Assembly (NCBI RefSeq): GCF_003287935.1
Contig: NZ_CP030287.1
Coordinates: 6,475,227 to 6,539,226, forward strand
DNA length: 64,000 nt
Source of the DNA: Streptomyces sp. ICC1
Lineage (GTDB): Bacteria; Actinomycetota; Actinomycetes; Streptomycetales; Streptomycetaceae
Direction: 5' to 3'
The notes below the pieces were generated by a model. It had not been told where the DNA came from. It saw only the letters and a list, made by a program, of their open reading frames with translations, and ran no database searches. Shown here piece after piece: positions 35,323-43,494 of this stretch (its first letter is position 1; the number at the start of each line of letters is the position of its first letter). The translations under genes and the position numbers were made by a program.

Positions 35323-36288
35323 TCAGGTGCGCCGCAGCCGGGGGATCGCCGGGACCGCGGCGACGAAGACGAGCGTGGTCAGGACGAACGGCCAGGTGAA
35401 GGTGTGCCCGCCGAACGGGGCGAAGAACGCGGTCATGGCCGCCGTCAGGCCCGTCGCGGCCGCGGCGCCCAGCACGGCGAAGCCGAAGCTCCAGGCGGAG
35501 CGGACGAGGAACACCCCGCACAGGGCCATGGCGACGAGCACGCTGCTGTAGCCCATGAGCCCCTGCGACACCCCGTCGGAGGGCGAACCCATCGCCCAGG
35601 CCACGAAGATGGCGGTTGCGCTGCCGACACAGGCCATGGCGCCGGCCCAGCGGTCGGCCACGAAGATGCCTGCCAGGAAGATCAGCCCGACGTACCACTG
35701 CGGCATGAAGAAGATCTGGCCGACATTGGAGAGGAAGGCGTGCCAGAGCTGGTCCCAGCTCAGGGCGGTGGTCCCGGTGGCGGAATCGGGGAGCGCCGCC
35801 AAGTCGGGTCCGCTGTGCCAGACCCGGGAGAAGCCGGGCGCGGCGATCGTCATGACGCTCGCGATGATGCAGAACGGCGCGGTGAACGTGGGGATGTTCC
35901 ACGTGCCGAGGATCGTGGCGAGCGCCGAGGTGACGACCACGACGGTGATGCTGCCGCCGATCGCGAGCAGCAGGGTGGACAGGTGGTCCCACCCGAGGAA
36001 CACGGCGAACCCGAGCGAGACCAGGGTGCCGTTGAAACCGCGCAGCCCGGCCGAGACGATCTCGCGGTCGATGCCGAAGGCGTAGGCGGTGCCGGTTCCG
36101 ACGACGGCGCCCAGGAGGCCGTAGAGCGCGTACTGCCAGCCGGCGGCGGCGAGGGCGGCGAGGAAGAGGATGCCCGTGATCGCATTGGGCATGAAATCGA
36201 CCTGCGCGACACCCCGCAGTACTTCCTGAACGAAACTCGCCGGCTGGGCCGGAGCGGGTTTCGGCTGCTCGGTGACAACGGCTTGCAT
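35323..36288 (-). CDS. Urea transporter (UT family)
   Basis: The 321-residue protein has ten or so membrane spans and the UT repeat signatures LRGFNGTLVSLGFAVFLG and a second half with MGYSSVLVAMALCG. GGAG lies eight bases before ATG 36288. It facilitates urea uptake down its gradient. It is the first gene of the urea-urease-ammonium island and is co-oriented with ureA, so import and hydrolysis are encoded together. Urea channels of this family are less common in Streptomyces than ABC urea systems. Confidence 0.88.
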   Translation of the reverse strand: MQAVVTEQPKPAPAQPASFVQEVLRGVAQVDFMPNAITGILFLAALAAAGWQYALYGLLGAVVGTGTAYAFGIDREIVSAGLRGFNGTLVSLGFAVFLGWDHLSTLLLAIGGSITVVVVTSALATILGTWNIPTFTAPFCIIASVMTIAAPGFSRVWHSGPDLAALPDSATGTTALSWDQLWHAFLSNVGQIFFMPQWYVGLIFLAGIFVADRWAGAMACVGSATAIFVAWAMGSPSDGVSQGLMGYSSVLVAMALCGVFLVRSAWSFGFAVLGAAAATGLTAAMTAFFAPFGGHTFTWPFVLTTLVFVAAVPAIPRLRRT

Positions 36289-36632
36289 TTCTTATCTCCC
36301 ATACGCGAAAAGCGAACCGTTCAGGAATGAACCGTAGCGGCCGACCCGGAAATCGGACGCGGGGTCCCGGGAGTGTCGTGAAACCCGTCGGAGTCCTCCA
36401 CATGGCTCCGTGTATTCCACGCCAATTGCTTTGAAAGGACGGCCATATTTCCCGTTCTTCCGGCCGGGTGGGTGGGTGATCGGAATATCGCGATGAATGC
36501 CCGCGCGGCGCGCGGCGCGGCAATCGGCACCCGGCACCGGGCAATCGGCACCCGGCACCCGGACGGGTCGTCGTCGCGGCCCGGTGGCGCGCCGCCCCGG
36601 CCCGGCCCGGCCCCGTGGTGTCCGCTGGGAGC
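36289..36632. promoter_or_regulatory. Divergent upstream region of the urea transporter and TDT genes
   Basis: This 344-base gap is comparatively AT-rich between 36289 and 36480 (for example AATTGCTTTGAAAGG) and GC-rich with repeats from 36500 to 36632. It should hold the promoter of the urea transporter on the minus strand and of the TDT gene on the plus strand. No clear -35/-10 pair or GlnR box (GTnAC-n6-GAAAC) was found by eye. A pair of GGTTC elements near 36315-36330 on the minus strand is noted only as a possible site. Confidence 0.4.
36519..36559. repeat. 21-base tandem duplication
   Basis: The 20-base unit at 36519-36538 recurs exactly at 36540-36559, a period of 21 bases. It lies upstream of the TDT gene, where it may be a recent slippage product. 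No protein-binding motif was recognised in the unit. Confidence 0.8.
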
Positions 36633-37595
36633 ATGCGAGTTTCCGCGGGCGCCCGCTGGTGGGCCGAGCTGTCGCCGGCCGCCGGGGCCGCCGTCATGGC
36701 GTCGGGGATCATCTCGGTCGGCCTGCACCTGATCGGCCGCGGCACCCTGTCGCTCGCGGCCCTCGCCGTCTGCGCGGTGCTGTGGTGCCTGCTCGCGGCC
36801 GATTTCGCGGCCCGGCTGCTGGGCGACCGGCGGCGCTTCCGGTCCGAGGCCGACACCCCTGCGGCGCTCACCGCCGTCGCCGCCACGACCGTCCTCGGTG
36901 CCCGGCTCTCCCTGCTGGGATGGCACGAGGTCGCGGCGGCCCTGCTGGTGCTGGCCGCCGCGCTCTGGCCCGGGCTGCTGTTCGCCGTACTGAAGCACTG
37001 GGGGCGGCGGATGCCCGGCGCGGCCTTCCTCGTCTGCGTGGCCACCCAGGGGCTCGCCGTCCTGGCCGGCAGCCTGGCCGCGACCACCGGGCAGGACTGG
37101 CTGGACCGGGCCGCGCTGGCCGCCTTCTGCCTGGGACTGCTGCTCTACGCCGAGGCCCTCGTCCGCTTCGACTTCCGTCAGGTCGTCTCCGGCGCGGGCG
37201 ACCACTGGGTGGCCGGCGGGGCGCTGGCCATCACGGCCCTCGCCGCGGCCGGACTCACGGCGTCACCCGTGTGGACGGGTTGGGCGCACGCGGGGCTGCG
37301 TACCGTCACCCTGGCCGCCCTCGGCCTCTCCCTGGCCTGGTACGTCGTCCTCATGGCCGCCGAGGCGCTCGCGCCGCGCCCGCGCTACGACACCCGGCGC
37401 TGGTCGAGCGTCTTCCCGCTCGGGATGACGGCCACCGCCTGCCTCTCCGCCGCCGACCCGACCGGCGTGGGGTGGCTGCGCCCCCTCGGCGAGGTGCTGC
37501 TCTGGATCGCGGTCGGGGCCTGGCTGCTGACCTTCGCGGCCTTCCTGCTGTCCCGGCCGGGCCGGGCCGCCGGAGCGCCGGACGGCTCGCGGTGA
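36633..37595 (+). CDS. TDT-family transporter (TehA/SLAC1-like)
   Basis: The 320-residue membrane protein has ten predicted spans, the first holding AAVMASGIISVGLHL and the last region FPLGMTATACLSA. Both are marks of the tellurite-resistance/dicarboxylate transporter family, which includes SLAC1-type anion channels. ATG 36633 was taken as start; GTGs at 36615 and 36618 are alternatives and the ribosome site GGGAG is close to the ATG. It may export anions or weak acids. It is divergent from the urea transporter and ends shortly before the second adapter. Confidence 0.75.
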   Translation: MRVSAGARWWAELSPAAGAAVMASGIISVGLHLIGRGTLSLAALAVCAVLWCLLAADFAARLLGDRRRFRSEADTPAALTAVAATTVLGARLSLLGWHEVAAALLVLAAALWPGLLFAVLKHWGRRMPGAAFLVCVATQGLAVLAGSLAATTGQDWLDRAALAAFCLGLLLYAEALVRFDFRQVVSGAGDHWVAGGALAITALAAAGLTASPVWTGWAHAGLRTVTLAALGLSLAWYVVLMAAEALAPRPRYDTRRWSSVFPLGMTATACLSAADPTGVGWLRPLGEVLLWIAVGAWLLTFAAFLLSRPGRAAGAPDGSR

Positions 37596-37668
37596 GCGGA
37601 CGCCGTCCACGGAACTGAGCGGGCGGGTCCCGGCCTTCGGGGCGATCCCTACGCGGGCCGCCCGCCCC

Positions 37669-37701
37669 CTGTCTCCTATACCCATCTGACGCTGCCCACG
37701 A
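37669..37701 (-). other. Embedded Illumina Nextera adapter, reverse orientation (assembly artefact)
   Basis: These 33 bases match the reverse complement of the Nextera read-1 transposase adapter at 30 of 33 positions, including ATCTGACGCTGCC without a break. The three differences are single substitutions. The insert side is to the left, so 37668 is the right end of a fragment whose left end is at 10515. The P5 continuation after 37701 is not clearly recognisable (9 of 29), so the exact end of the artefact is uncertain. Confidence 0.93.
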
Positions 37702-37965
37702 CCTACCCTTTCGAGGAGCCGGTCGGGCCTCCTGGCCGGGAGTACGCCGAGGACGAGGAGCAGCCGGTGCGGATCCTGGTGGGTCTGGAGGGCTCCGCCA
37801 TGGCCGAGGAGAGCCTCGCCGAGGGCCTGGCCCGCCCCGCCGACACCTTCACGGCCCCCGCCGACTGGGAGGAGGCCGGCCCCCGCCCCGGCCCCGCGAC
37901 CGGACCGGCTCCGGCGGACCCGTCCCCGGCTCGCGCTTCGCCCGGGGGCGCGGCAGGCTGGGGGC
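37702..37965 (+). pseudogene. Unidentified coding fragment after the second junction
   Basis: From about 37740 to 37905 one plus-strand frame has strong third-position GC bias and encodes YAEDEEQPVRILVGLEGSAM and a further AEESLAEGLARPADTF. It has no upstream start that avoids the adapter and no stop before it would collide with the downstream DNA glycosylase gene. It looks like part of a real gene brought next to the adapter by mis-joining. I do not recognise the family. The Pro/Ala-rich end before 37965 probably is not coding. Confidence 0.4.
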
Positions 37966-38826
37966 ATGCCCGAGCTGCCCGAGGTCGAGGCCCTGCGGGA
38001 GTTCCTCGACGAGCACCTCGCCGGGCGGGTGGTCGAGCGCGTCCTCCCGCTCGCCGTCAGCGTGCTCAAGACGTACGAGCCGCCCCTGAGCGCCCTCGAG
38101 GGGCAGCGGGCCGGGGCCACGGACCGCCGGGGCAAGTTCCTGGCGGTGCGGATCGGCGAGCTCCACCTCGTCACCCACCTCGCCCGGGCCGGCTGGCTGC
38201 GCTGGATGGACGAGGTCCCGGCGCAGCCGCCGCGCCCCGGCAAGGGGCCGCTCGCGCTGCGCCTGGTCCTGCGCGACGGCGGCGGCTTCGACCTGACCGA
38301 GGCGGGGACCCGCAAGGGGCTCGCCGTGTACGTGGTCCACGATCCCCTGGAGGTCCCGGGGATCGCCCGCCTCGGCCCCGACCCGCTCGCCGAAGGCTTC
38401 GACCGGGCGGCCTTCGGCGCGCTGCTCGCGGGTGAACGGCGGCAGATCAAGGGCGTGCTGCGCGACCAGGGCGTCATCGCGGGCATCGGGAACGCGTACA
38501 GCGACGAGATCCTCCACCACGCGAAGGTGTCGCCCTTCAAGCTGGCCGCGTCCTTCGACGAGGCGCAGGCGGACCACCTGTACGCGGCCGTCCGGGAGAC
38601 CCTGCGCTCGGCGGTCGAGCGGGCGCACGGGGTGGCCGCCGGCCGGCTCAAGGCCGAGAAGAAGAGCGGGCTGCGGGTGCACGGCCGGGCGGGCGAGCCG
38701 TGCCCGGTGTGCGGGGACACCGTCCGTTCGGTGTCCTTCGCCGACTCCTCGCTCCAGTACTGCCCCACCTGCCAGACCGGTGGCAAGCCGCTCGCCGACC
38801 GCCGGCTGTCCAAACTGCTCAAGTAG
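37966..38826 (+). CDS. Fpg/Nei-family DNA glycosylase
   Basis: The 286-residue protein starts MPELPEVEALREFL, where Pro at position 2 is the catalytic Schiff-base residue. It has the H2TH region LRDQGVIAGIGNAYSDEILHHAKVSPF and a C-terminal zinc finger CPVCGD followed by CPTC. It excises oxidised bases and cleaves the abasic site. A Streptomyces genome usually has several such paralogs. This one has Fpg-like zinc-finger spacing but differs from MutM in the lesion-recognition loop, so I give no symbol. It precedes a small membrane-protein gene. Confidence 0.92.
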   Translation: MPELPEVEALREFLDEHLAGRVVERVLPLAVSVLKTYEPPLSALEGQRAGATDRRGKFLAVRIGELHLVTHLARAGWLRWMDEVPAQPPRPGKGPLALRLVLRDGGGFDLTEAGTRKGLAVYVVHDPLEVPGIARLGPDPLAEGFDRAAFGALLAGERRQIKGVLRDQGVIAGIGNAYSDEILHHAKVSPFKLAASFDEAQADHLYAAVRETLRSAVERAHGVAAGRLKAEKKSGLRVHGRAGEPCPVCGDTVRSVSFADSSLQYCPTCQTGGKPLADRRLSKLLK

Positions 38827-38855
38827 CCGCCGGGGGTCGACGTAGACTGCGGCCC

Positions 38856-39260
38856 GTGGCCGAGGAGCAGCAGGCGCAGACGCCCCGGCGGGAGGTCGTC
38901 ACCGGGGTGCCGCGCGGTGCCCGCCGCCGGCCGCCCGCGCACACCCCGGCCCGGTCCGAGATCTCCGAGCAGACCACCCTGGGCGCCACGTACGTCCGGG
39001 CCCTCATGCGCAGCCAGCTCCGCGCCGGGCTCTGCGCGCTGGCCGCGCTCGCGGCCCTGGTCGGGCTGCTGCCGCTGCTGTTCCTGCTCCCGCGCGTGGC
39101 CTCGGGGCCGCTGGTGTGGGTCGTGCTCGGCGTGCTCGTGTACCCGGTGATGTGGCTCGTCGCCCGCGCGTACGTGGTCCGGGCCGAGCGCAACGAGGCC
39201 GATTTCACCGGCCTGGTCACCGATCCGGCGGAGGCGCCCGGCCCGCGCCGGACCGAGTAG
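38856..39260 (+). CDS. Small two-span membrane protein
   Basis: The 134-residue product, GTG start, has an Arg/Pro-rich N-terminus of about 45 residues and two hydrophobic segments (LCALAALAALVGLLPLLFLL and LVWVVLGVLVYPVMWLVA), then a short polar tail. The two-span hairpin with a charged loop resembles DUF485 proteins that accompany sodium:solute symporters, but no symporter is next to it here. It lies 29 bases after the DNA glycosylase and could be co-transcribed. Function unknown. Confidence 0.65.
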   Translation: MAEEQQAQTPRREVVTGVPRGARRRPPAHTPARSEISEQTTLGATYVRALMRSQLRAGLCALAALAALVGLLPLLFLLPRVASGPLVWVVLGVLVYPVMWLVARAYVVRAERNEADFTGLVTDPAEAPGPRRTE

Positions 39261-39330
39261 CGGGCCCCCGGCGGGGGACCCGGCCCTGGCCCTCGCCCGG
39301 GCTCCGGGCGTCCCGCGGGTCAGAAGCGGG

Positions 39331-39852
39331 TCAGAACAGGTGCATCGCCAAGTGGCCCAACGGGAGACCCAGTTGCCAGGCAGGGGTCCAGACCCGGGCG
39401 TTCTCGTCCAGGCCCGGCGGGGTGTCGGCGTGGCCGTGGCGGCCCGGGTCGAGGTTGGTGGCGAACAGTTCCGTGTGGTCCAGCCAGCGCCAGGCCGCGC
39501 GGGCCAGTTCCAGGTCCGGGTCCTCGCCGCGGCCGAGCTCGCGGGCCTCCTCGCCCAGGGCCAGGAAGCGGGTGTGGACCCAGTCCCGCCACGGGTGCCC
39601 GTACGCCGTCAGCGACATCCACTCGTCGAGCTGGGAGACGACCCGGATCCCGGAGAGCTCGCCGGCCGCGTCCGAGAGGTAGATGGTCAGCGCGAGCGTG
39701 TCGCGCCCGGCCCGGAACTCCAGGGTGCTGACCGGGATCAGCCGGCCCGTGCGCAGCAGTTCGTCGGCGATGTACTCCGAGTAGAGCCACGCCATGGGGA
39801 CCGCCAGGCCGCCCCCGCCGTCACTGGTGCCGTTCGAACCCTCGGGCTGCAC
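39331..39852 (-). CDS. Conserved hypothetical protein
   Basis: The 173-residue protein has no signal peptide. I chose GTG 39852 because AAGGTGG lies six bases upstream; a GTG at 39915 is also possible. A conserved-looking core, LYSEYIADELLRTGRLIPVSTLEF through LDEWMSLTAYGHPWRDW, suggests an alpha/beta fold but matches no family I know. It is convergent with the small membrane-protein gene and lies downstream of the ECF sigma factor gene on the same strand, about 200 bases away, so it might be part of its regulon. Confidence 0.6.
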   Translation of the reverse strand: MQPEGSNGTSDGGGGLAVPMAWLYSEYIADELLRTGRLIPVSTLEFRAGRDTLALTIYLSDAAGELSGIRVVSQLDEWMSLTAYGHPWRDWVHTRFLALGEEARELGRGEDPDLELARAAWRWLDHTELFATNLDPGRHGHADTPPGLDENARVWTPAWQLGLPLGHLAMHLF

Positions 39853-40056
39853 CGTTCCACCTTCTCCCGCACGCGTCGAGCCGTCCCCGCCGTCGGCCAC
39901 GAGCCTTCCTTGCACGGATCGCGGAGTGGGGGGTGTTTACTCAACTTGAACGGTTCCATGCCGATTTCGATGCGATTCATGTCCGGTCTGTGAGCGTTCA
40001 GGCCATTCCTTGGCGCATATGCCCCAGGCCGACGGCGGAGCCGCCGCGCCGGCGGC

Positions 40057-40596
40057 CTAGGCCCCGAGGCCGTACCCGTATCCCTGGAGGTCTTTGCGCA
40101 AGGCGCGCAGGGCGTAGTACGTACGGGACTTGACCGTTCCGGCGGGGATGCCGAGCTCCGCCGCCGCCTCGGCCACCGAGCGGTCCTGGAAGTAGACCTG
40201 CATGAGCACCTCCCGGTGCTCCGCCCCCAGTGAGCCCACGGCCCGCCGCACGTCTATGGCCGTCACCGAGCCCGCCACCGCGTCCCCCGGCGCCGGAGCG
40301 TGCTCCATCCCCTCGGGGTCCACCTCCAGCGGCCTCGACAGGCGGGCCCGCCGGGCGTCGATGGCGAGCCGCCGGGCCACCGTGAACAGCCAGGGGCGCA
40401 GGGACTCGTGCCCGCTGGCCAGGACCTCCGGGTGTTGCCAGAGCCGCAGGAGGGTCTCCTGCACGAGGTCCTCCGCGCGCTGCGCGTCCCCGGCCGTGAG
40501 GCTCAGCAGGAAACCGAACAGAGCCCTCCCGTGCTCGCGCTGCAGTTCGGCCAGCGCTTCGGGGTCCGTGCGCCGGAGAGTGGGGGCCAGGGGCAC
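40057..40596 (-). CDS. ECF-type RNA polymerase sigma factor
   Basis: The 179-residue protein has a sigma-2 region (ALFGFLLSLTAGDAQRAEDLVQETLLRLWQ) and a sigma-4 helix-turn-helix (VAEAAAELGIPAGTVKSRTYYALRALR). I chose GTG 40596, which has AAGGAG six bases upstream; longer starts would add an unconserved Arg/Ser-rich extension. ECF factors redirect RNA polymerase to stress or envelope genes and usually lie next to an anti-sigma factor. No zinc-binding anti-sigma gene is seen on either side, so its control is unclear. The CapA lipoprotein gene is divergent from it. Confidence 0.9.
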   Translation of the reverse strand: MPLAPTLRRTDPEALAELQREHGRALFGFLLSLTAGDAQRAEDLVQETLLRLWQHPEVLASGHESLRPWLFTVARRLAIDARRARLSRPLEVDPEGMEHAPAPGDAVAGSVTAIDVRRAVGSLGAEHREVLMQVYFQDRSVAEAAAELGIPAGTVKSRTYYALRALRKDLQGYGYGLGA

Positions 40597-40844
40597 GAGA
40601 GGCTCCTTCCGGGGGTCCGTTCGGGGTCTGTTCGAGACTCCGTTCGAGCTCGACGGATCCACCCTGACCTGCACGGAGCCGACCGGGAACCGTCCGGTGG
40701 AGCCGGTGCGCCCAAGCGCCCGGGTCGTCCGGTGGGCGGCCGCGCGGGGCGGTGAACGGTCGAACGGCGCGCCGAACGGCCATTGGGGTGAGCGGAAGGC
40801 CGGCCGCGGAGCCGTCTCTTGACTTGGTGCGTCTCTTTCTATGA

Positions 40845-40873
40845 ATTGACAGGTGATCAGTTAGTAGTACTTA
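40845..40873 (+). promoter_or_regulatory. Possible promoter upstream of capA
   Basis: TTGACA at 40845-40850 is followed 17 bases later by ACTTAT, a weak -10 element, about 20 bases before the capA start. A second TTGACT lies at 40818. The region between the sigma factor and capA genes is unusually AT-rich for this genome. Read as a housekeeping-type promoter with low certainty. Confidence 0.35.
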
Positions 40874-40893
40874 TCTGAGGAGAGCCGGGACCG

Positions 40894-42099
40894 ATGACCG
40901 CACGCACCCGCCAAGCCCTCGCACTCCTGTCGGCCGTCGCGCTCGCGGCCGTCGCCGGCTGTTCCGCCGGCGGGGACCGGGCGCCGGCCCGCCTCGCGGG
41001 CTCCCCGGCGGCGCAGGCACCCTCCGGAGCTCCCGGATCCACCACGGCCCCCGCCGCGAAGGGATTCACCCTGGTCGCGAGCGGCGACGTGCTGCCGCAC
41101 GAGTCCGTCATCCGCCGGGCCGCCTCCGACGCGGACGGCGACGGATACGATTTCCGGCCGATGTTCTCCGGCGTCAAGCCGGTCGTCTCGGCCGCGGACC
41201 TGGCCATCTGCCACATGGAGACCGTCTACGGACCGGACGGCGGCCCGTTCACCGGCTACCCCGCCTTCCAGTCGCCGCCCGAGATCGCCGCCGGGCTGAA
41301 GGACGCCGGGTACGACGGCTGCTCCACCGCCTCGAACCACACCCTCGACGGGGGCGCCGCCGGACTGAAGCGCACCCTCGACGCCTTCGACGAGGCGGGC
41401 CTGAAGCACGCGGGTTCGGCCCGCACGGCGGCCGAGGCCGGCGCCGTGACGATGTACACCGCCGGATCGGCGAAGGTGGCGCACCTCGCGTACACGTACG
41501 ACACCAACGGTTACCCGATGCCCGACGGGCAGCCCTGGGCCGTGAACCTGATGGAAGAGGAGAAGATCGTCGCGGACGCGCGGGCCGCCCGGAAGGCGGG
41601 CGCCGACGTGGTCCTCGTCAGCCTCCACTGGGGCACCGAATGGGAGACCGAGCCGGACGGGAAGCAGCTCGCCCTCGGCAAGGCGCTGACCGCCTCGCAG
41701 ACCGGCGGCCGCCCCGACGTGGACCTCGTGCTCGGCACCCACGCCCACGTCCCGCAGCCGTACGAGAAGGTCAACGGGACCTGGATCATCTACGGCATGG
41801 GCGACCAGGTGGCCGGCGAGATGTTCAACCACACCGGCGCCCGGGACATGCGCGGCAACTACGGCTCCATCGGCCGGTTCACCTTCGCCCCGCCGGCCGC
41901 CCCCGGGCAGCGCTGGCAGGTCGCCAAGGCCGAGTTCGTCCCGCAGATGATGGATCTCGGAGCCGGCCGGGTCGTCAACCTCCCCGCCGCCCTCGCCGCG
42001 CACCCCGGCCGCGAGGACTACGAGGAGGCCCGCGACGAGATCACCGAGGCCGTCCTCAGTCGCGGCGCGGCCAAGGACGGGCTGACGGCGGCGCAGTAG
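40894..42099 (+). CDS. CapA-family lipoprotein (metallophosphatase-like)
   Basis: The 401-residue protein has a lipobox AVAGC (Cys23) and a PGA_cap domain. It shows VASGDVLPHESV, the SNHTLDGG motif and LGTHAHVPQPYE with metal-binding histidines. CapA-type proteins belong to the calcineurin-like phosphatase fold. They attach or process poly-gamma-glutamate or related capsule polymers, though many act on unknown substrates. It is anchored outside the membrane. No other poly-gamma-glutamate genes (capBC) are adjacent, so the substrate is open. Confidence 0.85.
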   Translation: MTARTRQALALLSAVALAAVAGCSAGGDRAPARLAGSPAAQAPSGAPGSTTAPAAKGFTLVASGDVLPHESVIRRAASDADGDGYDFRPMFSGVKPVVSAADLAICHMETVYGPDGGPFTGYPAFQSPPEIAAGLKDAGYDGCSTASNHTLDGGAAGLKRTLDAFDEAGLKHAGSARTAAEAGAVTMYTAGSAKVAHLAYTYDTNGYPMPDGQPWAVNLMEEEKIVADARAARKAGADVVLVSLHWGTEWETEPDGKQLALGKALTASQTGGRPDVDLVLGTHAHVPQPYEKVNGTWIIYGMGDQVAGEMFNHTGARDMRGNYGSIGRFTFAPPAAPGQRWQVAKAEFVPQMMDLGAGRVVNLPAALAAHPGREDYEEARDEITEAVLSRGAAKDGLTAAQ

Positions 42100-42119
42100 G
42101 GCCGGGGCCGCGGGAGACC

Positions 42120-42836
42120 TCAGACCGCGGCGTTCGGCCCCTGGGTCGCCTTCGTGTGCTGCATGGCGGTGAGCTTCCGCACGAAGACGACGGCCAGCAA
42201 GGCGGCCGCGACGCTGGTCAGGTCCGCGACGGCGGCGAAGAGGTCGGCGGCGCGGACCGCTTCGGTCGTCTCGGCCGCCCGGTACTTCCTCGAGGCGCCC
42301 CAGGTCAGCAGGCAGCTGGCGATGAACATCACCCACCAGGCGACCACGGGGGCGCCCGAGACCCGGCGGAAGGAGCCGTCGGACCTGTTCTGGGTGCTTG
42401 CGTCCCAGGTCTCCTGCGCCGTCCGGTACGGGAAGAAGAAGTTCGCGAGCGGGACGAACCAGCCGCCGATGGCCCACCCGGCGGACTGGCTGAAACCGTC
42501 GGGCCGGAAGACCTGGCCGTTGCAGCGGACGCGGTGGAACCAGAGGATGAAGACCAAGCCGGTGGCCAGGTAGAGCGGAGCCTGCACGAGGTCGGCGCCG
42601 GTGGAGAGGGAGTCGGCGGAGGCGAGGTCGTCGGAAAGGGGGTCGACGGGGTCGGAGGGCGTGGAAGCGCCGACGAAGTCCTTCATCAGGTTCCAGGTGT
42701 AGAGGCTCACCCCGGACGAGAAGAGATCCACGGCGGCCCCCACGGACAACAGCGCGGTCGCGGCCGTGGCCAACCCCTGCGGGGATTGCAGGACATGGGC
42801 CGATTGCGGTGACTGGCTGGGCGTGCTCAAGGACAT
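42120..42836 (-). CDS. DUF4328 membrane protein
   Basis: The 238-residue protein has four or five membrane spans and the DUF4328 centre ILWFHRVRCNGQVF followed by GWAIGGWFVPLANFFFPYR. ATG 42836 was taken as start, after a G-rich leader; an ATG at 42938 would add a basic extension with no support. DUF4328 proteins are common in Streptomyces and have no known function. It is convergent with capA. Confidence 0.78.
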   Translation of the reverse strand: MSLSTPSQSPQSAHVLQSPQGLATAATALLSVGAAVDLFSSGVSLYTWNLMKDFVGASTPSDPVDPLSDDLASADSLSTGADLVQAPLYLATGLVFILWFHRVRCNGQVFRPDGFSQSAGWAIGGWFVPLANFFFPYRTAQETWDASTQNRSDGSFRRVSGAPVVAWWVMFIASCLLTWGASRKYRAAETTEAVRAADLFAAVADLTSVAAALLAVVFVRKLTAMQHTKATQGPNAAV

Positions 42837-42972
42837 GACGAAGTACCCCCCACGGGAACATGTGCGACGTGACATATGAAAACGGGCCGCCCGACGGGCA
42901 GCCCGAATCGCACGAAGATAAGCCACGCCCCGGTCCACCGTCTACAGAGATCAGGTTGCAACAGCGAACGAC

Positions 42973-43434
42973 TCAGGGAACCACAGTCACCGGCCAGCGC
43001 CCCGCCTTCACCAGACGGACCGCCACCGAGCCGACGATCCGGTGCCCGGCCTGCTCCGAGGCCCCGACCACCACCGCGTCCGCCGTCAGCTCCTGCGCCG
43101 CGCTCACCAGGCCGGCGTACGGATCGCCGCGGAAGGTGTGGAACTGCCAGCGCACGTCGTAGACGCCCTTCAGCCGCTCCGCCCACTCCCGGATCTCGGC
43201 CACCAGCCCTTCGGCGATCTCCTGCGTGGCCCCGCCCACCGGCGCGCCCAGCGAGGCCCCCGCCGCCATCACCGGCTGGACGTACACCAGCGCCAGCAGC
43301 GCGTTCTGCCTGCGCGCCAGCCCCGCCGCGTACGCCGCCGCGCGGAGCGAGGACTCCGACCCGTCGACCCCGGCGAGGATCACCTTCGGGCCGTCCGTAC
43401 CGCGCTCGAATCCCGTGTTCACGTGCTCGGTCAC
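42973..43434 (-). CDS. Universal stress protein
   Basis: The 153-residue protein has a USP fold with VILAGVDGSESSLRAAAYAAGLAR at the start and the ATP-binding motif VVVGASEQAGHRIVGSVAVRLVKAGRWPVTVV at the end (G-2x-G-9x-G-S/T type). GTG 43434 is the start chosen; GTG 43422 is an alternative. USPs bind ATP and modulate stress and dormancy responses. It is divergent from lysX with 60 bases between, so the two may share regulatory DNA. Confidence 0.85.
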   Translation of the reverse strand: MTEHVNTGFERGTDGPKVILAGVDGSESSLRAAAYAAGLARRQNALLALVYVQPVMAAGASLGAPVGGATQEIAEGLVAEIREWAERLKGVYDVRWQFHTFRGDPYAGLVSAAQELTADAVVVGASEQAGHRIVGSVAVRLVKAGRWPVTVVP

Positions 43435-43494
43435 CCTTCCGACGGTAACCCGCTCGACGCGCGAAGGGGCGCGGTCCTCCCTACAGTGCGAACC

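Noticed and set aside
29240..36632. GlnR boxes upstream of urease and ammonium genes
   Set aside because: No sequence with the GTnAC-n6-GAAAC pattern was found by eye, so control by GlnR is not claimed though it is known for such genes in Streptomyces.
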